Assembly: GCA_027311025.1 (NCBI GenBank)
Contig: DAICZS010000006.1
Location: 1-64,000 of the forward strand
DNA length: 64,000 bases
Source of the DNA: Ferrovaceae bacterium
GTDB lineage: Bacteria; Pseudomonadota; Gammaproteobacteria; Burkholderiales; Ferrovaceae
Reading direction: 5' to 3'
Every line of letters begins with the position of its first letter. The stretch's first letter is position 1. Below, one piece after another: positions 48,961-61,811 of the stretch. The position numbers and the translations under genes were made by a program. The notes under the pieces are model-generated. The model did no database searches, had not been told where the DNA came from, and worked only from the letters and a program-made list of their open reading frames with translations.

Positions 48961-49587
48961 CTAATGGTGTAATACCCGGCTTAAGGTTTCCGGGCTGATG
49001 TTGAGGTGCAGGGCCAATTCCTTTCTGGGCAGGAGCATGGCCATTTCAGGGTTTTTTTGTTGAAATCGTTCCATCCTCCCGGCAGCATCAAGCAGATGGA
49101 AGGCAATGGTGTCGGCCATGACCTCGCTCATCAAACGCATGACCTCGTATTCAAATTCATGTTTCAGGACGGGATGGTCATTCATGAAGTCGGCCCACAC
49201 CTTAATGGGGCACTTGGCCACGCGAACCTTCGTTACTGCACAGATGCTGTAGGGCGCCCGATATTCAAGGCGCCAAGCGGCATAGCTGGTTTCAATTTCA
49301 GTTTCGCGCGCAAAACGCAGGGTCATTTCCTTGCCTTCGGCAGTGGTCACCACCCGTTTTAACACACCTTCGAGGATGAAATACTGGTTCATTTCAGTGG
49401 CACCCTGGATGAGCAGGGCGTCGCCCTTTTTGACTTCGGCGATCACCAGATGGTGCTCCAGCTCGGCCAGCTCGTCGTCCTTGAGGTGTTGCAATACGAT
49501 GTTGGCGTGAATCAAGGTACGCAGCAGCAGGCGTAAGGGGTGTTGCGCCAGGGGCGTTTCAATAATGGCAGGGCAGGGTAGTCCCAT
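48961..49587 (-). CDS. Crp/Fnr family transcriptional regulator (no N-terminal Fe-S cysteine cluster seen)
   Basis: cNMP-binding fold (ALLIQGATEMNQYFILEGVLKRVV), C-terminal HTH LPRKELALHLNISPETLSRVLHH. Confidence 0.85.
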   Translation of the reverse strand: MGLPCPAIIETPLAQHPLRLLLRTLIHANIVLQHLKDDELAELEHHLVIAEVKKGDALLIQGATEMNQYFILEGVLKRVVTTAEGKEMTLRFARETEIETSYAAWRLEYRAPYSICAVTKVRVAKCPIKVWADFMNDHPVLKHEFEYEVMRLMSEVMADTIAFHLLDAAGRMERFQQKNPEMAMLLPRKELALHLNISPETLSRVLHH

Positions 49588-49668
49588 GACAGGCGATTCC
49601 GGAAAATCATCACAGCATGATATATTATCACCATGGTTAACGGGCGAACAAAATCAACTGAAGGCAGC

Positions 49669-50058
49669 ATGTCGAAAGAGGAATTCGAACGGCTCGCCCA
49701 GTTTCGCTATCAGTTGCGCCGTTTTCTTCGGTTCAGTGAAGAACTGACTCGCAGGGAAGGCGTGACACCGCTACAGTACCAGCTCCTGCTGCAAATCAAG
49801 GGTTTTCCAGGCCGGGACTGGGCCACGATCGTTGAACTTGCAGAACGGCTACAAGCCAAACATCATGGCATCGTGGCCTTGATTACCCGCTGCGAAAAAT
49901 CCGCACTGGTGGTGCGTAGCACCAGCAGCAGCGATCTGCGGCGGGTTGAGGTGAGATTGACGCAAAAGGGGGAGGCCTGCCTTGAAAAGCTGGCACGACT
50001 GCATCGTGCCGAACGCCTGTCATTGCAGGAAGTATTTACCAGATCACTCAAATCATAA
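49669..50058 (+). CDS. MarR family transcriptional regulator
   Basis: MSKEEFERLAQFRYQLRRFLRFSEELTRREGVTPLQYQLLLQIKG, ELAERLQAKHHGIVALITRCEK; start could be 49633. Confidence 0.85.
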   Translation: MSKEEFERLAQFRYQLRRFLRFSEELTRREGVTPLQYQLLLQIKGFPGRDWATIVELAERLQAKHHGIVALITRCEKSALVVRSTSSSDLRRVEVRLTQKGEACLEKLARLHRAERLSLQEVFTRSLKS

Positions 50059-50070
50059 GAGGGACGCTTC

Positions 50071-50190
50071 ATGATCGAAACGATGATTGGACTGCTTTTT
50101 CTGTGCGCCGTGATTTTTGTGGCGACTACCGGAGGTCGCAGCGATGATGATTCAAAGGATGGCAAAGACAACCAGAAAAAACCCGAGTAA
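50071..50190 (+). CDS. 39-aa putative single-pass small membrane protein (not in ORF track)
   Basis: agaggga SD then ATG 50071: MIETMIGLLFLCAVIFVATTGGRSDDDSKDGKDNQKKPE-TAA; 12 nt after the marR stop. Confidence 0.55.
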   Translation: MIETMIGLLFLCAVIFVATTGGRSDDDSKDGKDNQKKPE

Positions 50191-50219
50191 TCCCCACACG
50201 GCCGGGTTACCCAGGCCGG

Positions 50220-50750
50220 CTAGCGACCCCCTTCCAGTGCGGCGAGGTCGGTGATGACCTGGGCGGGGTTGCGCTCTGCGTCAACGCTTTCATACACTTT
50301 GGCAATGCGCCCCGAAGGGTTGATGATGAAGGTGTTGCGTTTGGCAATCCTGAATCCCAACAGGCGCATTTCTGAGCCATATTGTTGCGAGACGGTGCCA
50401 TCCTTGTCAGCCAGAAGCGGAAACGGCAGATGGTGGTTTCTGGCGAAATCTGCGTGGCTGCTGGCATCATCGATGCTGACACCCAGCACTGCGGCGCCGA
50501 GCTGATGAATTTTCTGGATGTCGTCCCGGTAGGCGCAGGCCTCTGCGGTGCAGCCGGGCGTTTCATCCTTGGGGTAAAAATACAAAACCAGCCATTTTCC
50601 CCGATAATCCGCAAGGTGTTGCAGCGTGCCATTCTGGTCGGCCACACTGAATTCAGGAGCGATCTGTCCTGCTTGCGGCATTTCAGCCGAGAAGGCGGCG
50701 CCAGTGCAGGTCAGTCCCAGGGTAGCTGCAAGCCAAAACAGGATTTTCAT
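50220..50750 (-). CDS. peroxiredoxin (Bcp/AhpC-TSA type) with signal peptide
   Basis: VLYFYPKDETPGCTAEACAYRDDIQKIHQLGAAVLGVS; N-terminal signal-like MKILFWLAATLGLTCTGAAFSAEM. Confidence 0.93.
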   Translation of the reverse strand: MKILFWLAATLGLTCTGAAFSAEMPQAGQIAPEFSVADQNGTLQHLADYRGKWLVLYFYPKDETPGCTAEACAYRDDIQKIHQLGAAVLGVSIDDASSHADFARNHHLPFPLLADKDGTVSQQYGSEMRLLGFRIAKRNTFIINPSGRIAKVYESVDAERNPAQVITDLAALEGGR

Positions 50751-50767
50751 TTCACGTCCTTTTGTGA

Positions 50768-51316
50768 CTATCGCCCGTAGGTGGCCGTGAAGCTGGCCTT
50801 GCCCAGGGTGTTGGCATGAATCATGTACCCGGTCAGTGCTGCCGTGGCGTCGGCAGGCACTTCAAGCTTGCCGGTTTTAAGCGCGTATACGGTGAAAATG
50901 TATCGATGTGGTGCATCTCCCTGGGGTGGGCAGGTGCCGCCCCAGGCAGGCGTGCCGAAGTCAGACCTGCCCTGCACTGCGCCGTGGGGCAGCAGGGTGC
51001 TGTTGAGGGCGCCCGCTCCTGCTGTCAGTTCGGTGACGTCGGCCGGAATATTGATGACGATCCAGTGCCACCAACCCGAACCCGTGGGGGCATCGGGATC
51101 ATACATGGTGACGGCATAGCTCCTGGTGTCTTTGGGGGCACCGCTCCATTGAAGCGCGGGCGACCTGTTTTCGCCTGAGCAACCGAACCCATTGTACTCA
51201 AAACGCTTGGGGATAGTGCCATTGGCTTTGATTTCAGGACTGATCAGCGTGAAACCGTCGGCGCAAGACCAGGAAGACAAACACGCCAGGACAACGAAAA
51301 GCAGGGTACGGCGCAT
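50768..51316 (-). CDS. YbhB/YbcL family (PEBP-like) secreted protein
   Basis: signal peptide; FGCSGENRSPALQWSGAPKDTRSYAVTMYDPDAPTGSGWWHWIVINIP. Confidence 0.93.
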   Translation of the reverse strand: MRRTLLFVVLACLSSWSCADGFTLISPEIKANGTIPKRFEYNGFGCSGENRSPALQWSGAPKDTRSYAVTMYDPDAPTGSGWWHWIVINIPADVTELTAGAGALNSTLLPHGAVQGRSDFGTPAWGGTCPPQGDAPHRYIFTVYALKTGKLEVPADATAALTGYMIHANTLGKASFTATYGR

Positions 51317-51435
51317 GGCAGTACTTCTCCTTACACGGGGGGACGATGGTGCAGCAGATATTTACACTGATTCCAGCCCTAGTAAAGTCAATTTTTGGTA
51401 GTCTCTGTGACTTTTGTTATTCAGCCGTGGATTCA

Positions 51436-52320
51436 ATGGGGCGCTTCACCACCTATGTACTGACCGCTTTGGCCGCGATTTTCTGGGGTGCCAACTTCAA
51501 CCTGGCAAAACCCGTGGTTGCGGAAATGCATCCCTATGTGGCGGGCGCAACCCGCTACCTGATGGCTGCCACGATCATGCTGCTCGTCACCCAATACCGT
51601 AGGGAATGCATTCCGTTACGCCATCTCAAGGTGTATGTCATTCTGGGCCTGATGGGGGTCTTTGGTTTTAACCTGTTTTTCTTCCTGGGCATGCAGAGCA
51701 CGTCGGCTACCAATGGCGCCTTGATCATGGCCATCAATCCCATGCTGACCAGCCTGCTGGCCTATGTTTTCCTGAGGCAGCAACCCAGTTACCGTCAGCT
51801 GCTGGGGTTTCCCATTGGCGTGATCGGCGTGGCAATCGTCGTTCTGGGGGCGGGCGCCCAGGTGCATGTGGCCAGTGGCGATGTACTGATCCTGGCTGCA
51901 AACCTGAGCTGGGCTTTCTACACGGTCTTCGCACGCGAGTTGATGCCCACGGATACCAGCGGCATTGCCAGCACGACGGGCATCATGGTGGTTGGTGCCC
52001 TGGCCCTTACTGCAGTGGCCCTGTTCAGCGGTGAACGCTTCGTCCTGCCCAGTTGGCATGCAGGTAGTGCATTGCTGATGATGACCGTAGGGGGAGGCGT
52101 GCTGGCCTATTTGTTCTGGAATGCCGGCATAGCCCGGCTGGGTGCTTCGCAAGCGGCAATTTTCCTGAATCTGGTACCGGTCTCCTCGCTGGTGATTGCA
52201 GCGTTTGAAGGCATGCCGCCCACCCAGGCCAAGTTGATCGGGGGGGCGGTGGTCATTGGCGCCGTGACGTTTGCCTCCTTACCCGTAGGAGGCGCTGCGG
52301 CAGACCGACAACCCCGGTGA
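51436..52320 (+). CDS. DMT superfamily (EamA) transporter
   Basis: 10-TM pattern; LTALAAIFWGANFNLAKPVV, FLNLVPVSSLVIAAFEGMPPTQAKLIGGAVVIGAV. Confidence 0.9.
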   Translation: MGRFTTYVLTALAAIFWGANFNLAKPVVAEMHPYVAGATRYLMAATIMLLVTQYRRECIPLRHLKVYVILGLMGVFGFNLFFFLGMQSTSATNGALIMAINPMLTSLLAYVFLRQQPSYRQLLGFPIGVIGVAIVVLGAGAQVHVASGDVLILAANLSWAFYTVFARELMPTDTSGIASTTGIMVVGALALTAVALFSGERFVLPSWHAGSALLMMTVGGGVLAYLFWNAGIARLGASQAAIFLNLVPVSSLVIAAFEGMPPTQAKLIGGAVVIGAVTFASLPVGGAAADRQPR

Positions 52321-52379
52321 TGCATTCCTACTGGGGGTGAGGGTCCCCTCATGACCGGTTTCTAGGCTATAGTCCCGGA

Positions 52380-54335
52380 ATGACTGATCTGGCAGACTCC
52401 ACCTCTCAGAATGCCTACGCCACATCCTACGTATCCTTGCGTGAGGTGGGGGTATTCATCAGCATTCCCAACGTGTCATCCCAGGAAACCCTGCGCGAAT
52501 TTGCAGACCGGGTCTTCACCAATGGCTCCTATTTTGTCGGGCTCAATTATGGGGTTTTCATGGAGCTGCTCTATGGCAATGAGCCCATGGCAACCCTGGG
52601 AAAGGGCAAGGACGAGGTCAAAATTGCCGACAGCATTGCCATTTTTGCAGAGGAACGGCAAGGGTTGTACAAGGGGCTCAAGATCGAACGGCGTGGCGAC
52701 CTGGCAGAATACCTTTTTGAGCCCGTCTTTATCGAAACCGAGAGGGACGAGCCTGTATTTGGCCTCCCGGACAAGCAAGGCGTGGTTCCCATCATCAAGT
52801 ACCGTCGGGCCATCGTTCAGGTCCCCGCCAGGATCAACTTCGATGAGTTCGTCGCCGCCCTGTGGCTGAAGGGACTGCGCTTTGGAATTGACGAGAAGGT
52901 CGTTCGGGAAGCCATCAACACCGGAATGACCGGGCGGGTCAACATTGCCGCCCAGCGCTTGCCCACTGACAGCAAGGATGCCGAAATCAAGGAGGAAAGC
53001 GACCGTTTGCATCAGGACAGGTCGCCGCTCGTCCTTCCAAACGGGCGCATCGACATTCGCAGGGCCAAAAACCGGTTTCCACAGGTCAGCAAAGACATGC
53101 TGCTGTTGCGGAAGATTCCCCGTCGCCTGGGTTTGCCGGGATATAGCGTCACAGGCGGGGTGATCGAGCCGCGTCCGCCGAAGGACATCCGCCTTGAATC
53201 CCTGGCCGGTGAAGGAACGAGAATCGAACACACCACCACAGGCGACGTGCTGATGGCCAGCAGGGATGGCTTTTTGAGCGTCGACACCCACAGTGGACTG
53301 CTGCGCGTCTCCACCAAAATCGAAAATCGGGAAGGCGTGAGCATCAAGTCCACGGGAGGGGACATCAGCCTTGATGTGAACGACTTTACCGAATTCGGCG
53401 AAGTTCAGGAAAAGCGGGTGGTTGAAGGCGTCAACCTGACCTTCAATTCTTCCGTGTTTGGTACGGTCATTTCGCGCAACGGCACCATACAGATCAATGG
53501 CAACCTCTCCGGAGGTCGCGCCCAGGCCATCAATGGCCACATCAACATCAAGCAAAAGGCCATCAACGCCAGGATCGAGGCCCTTGATGGGGATATCCAT
53601 CTGCACATTGCCGAGGAATGTTCGATCATTGGCCGCCATGTTACCGTGGCACATGCGGTGAATTGCGAAATTGTCGGTGAGCAGTTGCAGATCGGCCTGG
53701 CTGAAGGATGCGCCCTGGCCGGCAAGGTCATTGAGGTTGAGCGCTCCAACATCCGTAAATTCAACGAAACCGTCATTTCCGTCGTTTTGCCCGACCTCCC
53801 GGCCCTCGATCGGCAACTCACCGAGACGAAAGCGCACGAAGCCCAGCTTCAGCAGGACATGCAGTTAAAACTGCGCAGGCTCATCGAAACCCAATCCAAT
53901 GATGGGTTTGCCAATTATCTGGCCCTGAAGGCAAAGATCGAGGCGGGTACGGTACACCTGTCGACCGAGCAGCAGGAAGGCTGGAGCAAACTGGTGGCCC
54001 GATACGCCCCGCTGCTGCATGGTGTGGAGGAACAGACAAAAAAGCTTCAGGACCTGCAGGCGGAAATACTCGTGCTCGAGGAACAGCGAATGTCCGCTGG
54101 AACGACTGAAAGTTGCCAGGTCAAAACCGTCCTGGGCGACACGGTGGTGCAAAAACTTGTTTCAGGAACAGGGCTTGCCGCGTTTTACAGGCTTTCCGGG
54201 CAACAGCTCGGCGTGGTTCTGCGGCAGGTGAAGGAAGGCTGTAGCCGGATCTTTTCCGGAAGCCATGGCGCCGTGGTCTATGCATCCCAGACGGATGCGG
54301 GTGTTTCGAATGACGCCTTGAGCAACCCGAAGTAA
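52380..54335 (+). CDS. FapA/DUF342 domain-containing protein
   Basis: 651 aa; GLPGYSVTGGVIEPRPPKD, right-handed repeat region (GTVISRNGTIQINGNLSGGRAQAINGHINIKQKAINARIEALDGDIHL). Confidence 0.82.
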   Translation: MTDLADSTSQNAYATSYVSLREVGVFISIPNVSSQETLREFADRVFTNGSYFVGLNYGVFMELLYGNEPMATLGKGKDEVKIADSIAIFAEERQGLYKGLKIERRGDLAEYLFEPVFIETERDEPVFGLPDKQGVVPIIKYRRAIVQVPARINFDEFVAALWLKGLRFGIDEKVVREAINTGMTGRVNIAAQRLPTDSKDAEIKEESDRLHQDRSPLVLPNGRIDIRRAKNRFPQVSKDMLLLRKIPRRLGLPGYSVTGGVIEPRPPKDIRLESLAGEGTRIEHTTTGDVLMASRDGFLSVDTHSGLLRVSTKIENREGVSIKSTGGDISLDVNDFTEFGEVQEKRVVEGVNLTFNSSVFGTVISRNGTIQINGNLSGGRAQAINGHINIKQKAINARIEALDGDIHLHIAEECSIIGRHVTVAHAVNCEIVGEQLQIGLAEGCALAGKVIEVERSNIRKFNETVISVVLPDLPALDRQLTETKAHEAQLQQDMQLKLRRLIETQSNDGFANYLALKAKIEAGTVHLSTEQQEGWSKLVARYAPLLHGVEEQTKKLQDLQAEILVLEEQRMSAGTTESCQVKTVLGDTVVQKLVSGTGLAAFYRLSGQQLGVVLRQVKEGCSRIFSGSHGAVVYASQTDAGVSNDALSNPK

Positions 54336-54358
54336 TGGCGTTGACGCGGTCCCGTTGA

Positions 54359-54402
54359 TAAAAGGGGGTCAGGCTTGTGGCCTGCCCCCTTCCTTTTTTT
54401 CT
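54359..54402. terminator. terminator hairpin between convergent fapA-like and mdh genes
   Basis: aaagggggtcaggc-ttgtg-gcctgccccctt then ccttttttt. Confidence 0.8.
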
Positions 54403-54417
54403 TCCTTCCTCTCTCCC

Positions 54418-55404
54418 TTACTGCCCCAGCAAGTGGGTGACTGCGTGCCGCTCTTCCAGAAGTTCGTCATGGGGGGCCGTGATGCGGGCCCCGCTGAATT
54501 CGCTGATCGACAATCCCTGCACGATACTATATTTCCCGCCCGAGCAGGTGACGGGATAGCCAAACAGCACGCCCTCGGGAATGCCATAGCTGCCATCCGA
54601 AGGAATGCCCATCGTTACCCAGTCGCCTGCAGGGGTACCGTGTACCCAATCGCGGATATGGTTCATGGCGGCATTGGCCGCCGAGGCAGCTGAGGACAAT
54701 CCGCGGGCCTCGATGATGGCGGCGCCGCGCTTCTGCACCGTGGGAATGAACGTGTTTTCAACCCAGGCCTGATCGTTGATGAGGCGGGATACGGCCTGTC
54801 CATCCACTTCGGCATGGTACAGGTCGGGGTATTGGGTGGCAGAGTGGTTGCCCCAGACGATCACCTTTTTCACGCTGGCCACGGGCTTGCCCAGTTTTGT
54901 GCCAATTTGCGACAGGGCACGATTGTGGTCGAGGCGCATCATGGCGCTGAAGTTGGCGGGTTTGAGTTCCGGCGCATTCTTCATGGCAATGAGGCAGTTG
55001 GTGTTGGCGGGGTTGCCCACCACCAGCACCTTGACGTCGCGACTGGCCACTTCAGAAAGTGCGCGTCCCTGCTCGGTGAAGATGGCCCCGTTCATTTCCA
55101 GCAGGTCCTTGCGTTCCATGCCCTTGGTGCGGGGACGGCTGCCTACCAGCAGGGCCACGTCGGCATCCTTGAAGGCCACACGCACGTCGTCGGTAATGAT
55201 GACGCCCTGCAGCAGGGGGAACGCGCAATCGTCCAGTTCCATCACCACGCCGCGAACGACGGGAAGTGATGGGGTGATGTCGAACAATTGCAGGATGACG
55301 GGCTGGTCAGGGCCCAGCATCTCGCCGCTGGCGATACGGGACAGCAGGCTGTAGCCAATCTGGCCACCAGAGCCGGTGACCGCAACACGCATGGGTTTTT
55401 TCAT
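54418..55404 (-). CDS. mdh: malate dehydrogenase
   Basis: [49 protein letters not shown]. Confidence 0.97.
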   Translation of the reverse strand: MKKPMRVAVTGSGGQIGYSLLSRIASGEMLGPDQPVILQLFDITPSLPVVRGVVMELDDCAFPLLQGVIITDDVRVAFKDADVALLVGSRPRTKGMERKDLLEMNGAIFTEQGRALSEVASRDVKVLVVGNPANTNCLIAMKNAPELKPANFSAMMRLDHNRALSQIGTKLGKPVASVKKVIVWGNHSATQYPDLYHAEVDGQAVSRLINDQAWVENTFIPTVQKRGAAIIEARGLSSAASAANAAMNHIRDWVHGTPAGDWVTMGIPSDGSYGIPEGVLFGYPVTCSGGKYSIVQGLSISEFSGARITAPHDELLEERHAVTHLLGQ

Positions 55405-55430
55405 GGGATCAATCTCCTAGGGATAAATAG

Positions 55431-58115
<2,685 letters not shown>

Positions 58116-58135
58116 AAAGCTCTCCCAAAAACCGC

Positions 58136-59578
58136 TTAGATGACGAACAGGTCAACGAATGCGTTGACCGGGGTGTTTTCCAGGCGCGATTGATCCAGCG
58201 CGAGGGCCAGAATGGCCTGTTGTTGCTTTGCCGGAAATCGGCGCGCCAGGTTGGTGCGGAACTTGGCCTCGAGATGCGGAATGCCTTCGGCACGGCGACG
58301 GCGGTGCCCGATGGGGTACTCCACGGCCACCTGCCCGGTTTTGCTGCCGTCCTTGAAAAAAACCTGGATGGCGTTGGCGATGGAGCGCTTGTCCGGGTCG
58401 TGATACTCGCGGCTGTAGCGGGCATCCTCCACGCAGGTCATCTTGTCGCGCAAGGCGTCGATGCGCGGGTCGGTCGCCACGTTGTCTTCATAGTCGGCGG
58501 CGGTCAGGCGGCCAAAAATCATGCCGATGGCGGTCATGTACTGGATGCAGTGGTCGCGGTCGGCAGGGTTGTTGAGCGGACCGCTCTTGTCGATGATGCG
58601 GATGGCCGACTCATGGGTGGTAATGACCACCTTGTCGATGTCATCGAGGCGGTCCTTGACCTGTGGGTGCAACTGCAAGGCGCACTCCACCGCGGTCTGG
58701 GCATGGAACTCGGCGGGGAAGGAAATCTTGAACAGGACATTTTCCATGACATAGCTGCCGTACGGGCGCTGGAACCTGAAAGGCTGCCCCTTGAACAGCA
58801 CGTCATAGAACCCCCAGGTTTTTGCAGTCAGCACGGAGGGGTAACCCATCTCTCCCTTCTGCACCATCAGGGCAAGGCGCACGGCACGGCTGGTGGCATC
58901 GCCCGCAGCCCAGGACTTGCGTGAGCCGGTGTTGGGCGCATGGCGATAGGTGCGCAGGCTCTGCCCGTCCACCCAGGCCAGTGATACGGCATCGACGATT
59001 TCGTCGAAGGTCAGGCCCAGCATCTTGGCCACCACCGCGGTGGAAGCCACCTTGACCAGGACCACATGATCCAGCCCTACCCGGTTGAAGCTGTTTTCCA
59101 GCGCCAGCACACCCTGGATTTCATGGGCCTTGACCATGGCTTCCAGCACGGCACGCATGGTGAGCGGCGCCTTGCCCTCTGCCACACGGTTGCGCGACAG
59201 CCAGTCGGCCACGGCCAGGATGCCGCCCAGGTTGTCGGAGGGGTGGCCCCATTCGGCGGCCAGCCAGGTGTCGTTGAAATCCAGCCAGCGGATCATGCAG
59301 CCGATGTTGAAGGCGGCATGCACGGGGTCCAGCTGAAACTGGGTTCCCGGCACCTTGGCGCCGTTGGGCACCACGGTGCCAGGTACGATGGGCCCCATCA
59401 GCTTGGTGCAGGCCGGATAGGACAGGGCTTCCAGACCGCAGCCCAGGGTGTCGATCAGACAGTTGCGGGCGGTGGTGAGGGCTTCTTGCGAGTCGATGCG
59501 GTATTCATCGACATAGCGGGCAATGTCCACCAGGACCTGGTCGGGCGCGGGGCGGACATTGGAGATGGGTGCGGACAT
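58136..59578 (-). CDS. prpD: 2-methylcitrate dehydratase (PrpD)
   Basis: ORF track starts at 59728; ATG at 59578 [58 protein letters not shown]. Confidence 0.95.
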   Translation of the reverse strand: MSAPISNVRPAPDQVLVDIARYVDEYRIDSQEALTTARNCLIDTLGCGLEALSYPACTKLMGPIVPGTVVPNGAKVPGTQFQLDPVHAAFNIGCMIRWLDFNDTWLAAEWGHPSDNLGGILAVADWLSRNRVAEGKAPLTMRAVLEAMVKAHEIQGVLALENSFNRVGLDHVVLVKVASTAVVAKMLGLTFDEIVDAVSLAWVDGQSLRTYRHAPNTGSRKSWAAGDATSRAVRLALMVQKGEMGYPSVLTAKTWGFYDVLFKGQPFRFQRPYGSYVMENVLFKISFPAEFHAQTAVECALQLHPQVKDRLDDIDKVVITTHESAIRIIDKSGPLNNPADRDHCIQYMTAIGMIFGRLTAADYEDNVATDPRIDALRDKMTCVEDARYSREYHDPDKRSIANAIQVFFKDGSKTGQVAVEYPIGHRRRRAEGIPHLEAKFRTNLARRFPAKQQQAILALALDQSRLENTPVNAFVDLFVI

Positions 59579-59603
59579 GAGGGCTCCTGGAAGAGAGGTG
59601 ATT

Positions 59604-60758
59604 TTAGCGCAGGTCGATGGGCACGAAGGTACGGGGTTCCGGACCGGTGTAATTGGCGCTGGGCCGGATGATCTTGTTGTCCTCTCGCTGTTCGACCACA
59701 TGGGCTGACCAGCCACTGGTGCGTGCAATCACGAACAGCGGGGTGAACATCAGGGTGGGCACGCCCATCATGTGATAGCTCGAGGCGCTGTACCAGTCGA
59801 GGTTGGGGAACATTTTCTTTTCGTCCCACATCACGGTTTCGATGCGCTCCGAGATCTCAAACAGCGTCATGTAGCCGGCTTCCGAGCAGAGGCTGCGCGA
59901 AATTTCCTTGATGATCTGGTTGCGCGGATCGCCGATGGTGTACACCGGGTGACCGAAACCAATCACGATTTCCTTGGCGGCCATGCGGCGACGAATGTCG
60001 GCCTCGGCCTCGTCGGCCGAATGGTAGCGGCGGATGATCTCCATCGCCACTTCGTTGGCGCCGCCATGTTTGGGGCCGCGCAGGGCGCCAATGCCTGAGG
60101 TGATGCAGGAATACATGTCTGAAAGCGTGCCGGACGTGACCCGTGCGGCAAAGGTGGAGGCATTGAACTCGTGCTCGGCGTACAGGATCAGGGAAGTGTC
60201 CAGCGCCTTTTCATGGCTCTTCGAGGGCGCCTTGCCGTGCAGCAGGTGCAAAAAGTGGCCCGCGATCGTCTCGTCGTCGGTTTCCACGTCGATGATCCTG
60301 CCGGAATGGGAATAGTGGTACCAGTACAGCAGCATGGAACCGAATGAGGCCATCAGGCGATCGGCAATGTCGCGTGCGCCGCTGATGTTATGGTCGTCCT
60401 TTTCAGGCAACACCGTACCCAGCATGGAGCAGCCGGTGCGCAGCACGTCCATGGGGTGCGCGGCAGCGGGAATCTGTTCCAGAACCGCCTGCACGGGAGC
60501 GGGCAGGCCACGCAGCGACTGTAGTTTTTTGCGGTAATGGCGCAATTCGGCGTTGTTGGGCAGATGGTCGTGGATCAGGAGGTGCGCCACTTCTTCGAAT
60601 GTGGCATGCCGGGCCAGGTCGAGAATGTCATAGCCGCGGTAGTGCAGGTCATTGCCGCTGCGCCCCACGGTGCAGATGCTGGTATTGCCGGCGGCAACCC
60701 CGGACAGGGCCACGGATTTCTTTGGTTTGGCAGTCATGCCGCTGATTTCGCTGCTCAT
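59604..60758 (-). CDS. prpC: 2-methylcitrate synthase
   Basis: [51 protein letters not shown]; adjacent to prpB/prpD. Confidence 0.96.
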   Translation of the reverse strand: MSSEISGMTAKPKKSVALSGVAAGNTSICTVGRSGNDLHYRGYDILDLARHATFEEVAHLLIHDHLPNNAELRHYRKKLQSLRGLPAPVQAVLEQIPAAAHPMDVLRTGCSMLGTVLPEKDDHNISGARDIADRLMASFGSMLLYWYHYSHSGRIIDVETDDETIAGHFLHLLHGKAPSKSHEKALDTSLILYAEHEFNASTFAARVTSGTLSDMYSCITSGIGALRGPKHGGANEVAMEIIRRYHSADEAEADIRRRMAAKEIVIGFGHPVYTIGDPRNQIIKEISRSLCSEAGYMTLFEISERIETVMWDEKKMFPNLDWYSASSYHMMGVPTLMFTPLFVIARTSGWSAHVVEQREDNKIIRPSANYTGPEPRTFVPIDLR

Positions 60759-61645
60759 GCGTTGTCCTCCCGTGAAAAGAGTTCGTCCAGTTTTTGTTCG
60801 TAAGCGTGGTAGTTCAGAAACTCATACAGTTCCGAACGGGTTTGCATGAGGTCCAGCACACCCTTTTGCGTGCCATCCCGACGGATGGCCTGATACACCT
60901 TGAGCGCGGCGGCGTTCATGGCGCGGTAGGCGCCGCAACAATAGAGCACGATGTCCACGTCGGCAGAGGCCAGTTCCTGCACGCCATACAGTGGTGTGGC
61001 GCCAAACTCCGTGATGTTGGCCAGGATGGGCACCTTGACGGCGGCCCTGAACTGGCGATACATGGCCAGGTCCGTGACGGCTTCGGGGAAGATCATGTCG
61101 GCACCCGCTTCCACGCAGGCCTGGGCCCGTTCGATGGCGGCATTGAGGCCTTCCACGGCGAGGGCGTCAGTGCGCGCCATGATGACGAAGTCGTCATCAC
61201 CCCGCGCATCCACGGCGGCCTTCACGCGGTCCACCATTTCGCCCTGTGAGACGATGGCCTTGCCGGGCCGGTGGCCACAGCGTTTGGTCTGTACCTGGTC
61301 TTCGATGTGCATGCCGGCAGCGCCCGCCTTGGCCAGCGAGCGTACGGTGCGGGCAATGTTGAAGGCGCCGCCCCAGCCGGTGTCGGCATCCACCAGCAAG
61401 GGCAGGGCAGAGGCGTCGGTGATGCGGCGCACGTCGATGAGCACGTCCTCGAGGCTGCTGATGCCCAGATCCGGCATGCCCAGCGAGTTGGCAGCAACAC
61501 CGCCTCCTGATAGATAGATGGCCTTATAGCCCGTGGCTTCGGCCATTCTGGCCGTATAGGCATTGATGGTGCCGATGAGCTGCAGAGGCTTTTCGGCAGC
61601 GACGGCCGCCTTGAGGCGGGACCCTGGTGATGGAAGTGGTGACAT
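60755..61645 (-). CDS. prpB: methylisocitrate lyase
   Basis: [45 protein letters not shown]. Confidence 0.96.
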   Translation of the reverse strand: MSPLPSPGSRLKAAVAAEKPLQLIGTINAYTARMAEATGYKAIYLSGGGVAANSLGMPDLGISSLEDVLIDVRRITDASALPLLVDADTGWGGAFNIARTVRSLAKAGAAGMHIEDQVQTKRCGHRPGKAIVSQGEMVDRVKAAVDARGDDDFVIMARTDALAVEGLNAAIERAQACVEAGADMIFPEAVTDLAMYRQFRAAVKVPILANITEFGATPLYGVQELASADVDIVLYCCGAYRAMNAAALKVYQAIRRDGTQKGVLDLMQTRSELYEFLNYHAYEQKLDELFSREDNA

Positions 61646-61734
61646 GGGTTCTCCTTACCGAAACCGGGATCAACAGAACCTTTTCCCCGGCGACCGAATG
61701 ATGTTAAGGTGCTGCCTTCATCATGTCAAGTAAC

Positions 61735-61757
61735 ATATAACTTATATAAGATATAAC
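61735..61757. promoter_or_regulatory. AT-rich palindromic/direct-repeat element in prpB-gntR divergent promoter
   Basis: ATATAA-CTTATATAAG-ATATAAC; CTTATATAAG (61741-61750) is a perfect 10-bp palindrome flanked by ATATAAC repeats. Confidence 0.45.
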
Positions 61758-61811
61758 ACAGTGGACATTCCTGAAAAGCCCGTGATAGACTCGCATCAAC
61801 ATGGAGATGAC

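Noticed and set aside
48961-49587. The Crp/Fnr family regulator as the sensor acting on the FNR box at 31977
   Set aside because: It lacks the N-terminal cysteine cluster expected of an Fe-S FNR and is 17 kb away; a canonical FNR/Anr is more likely encoded elsewhere.
52476-53837. 453-aa minus-strand ORF opposite the DUF342 gene
   Set aside because: Shadow ORF; sense strand has coherent DUF342 motifs.
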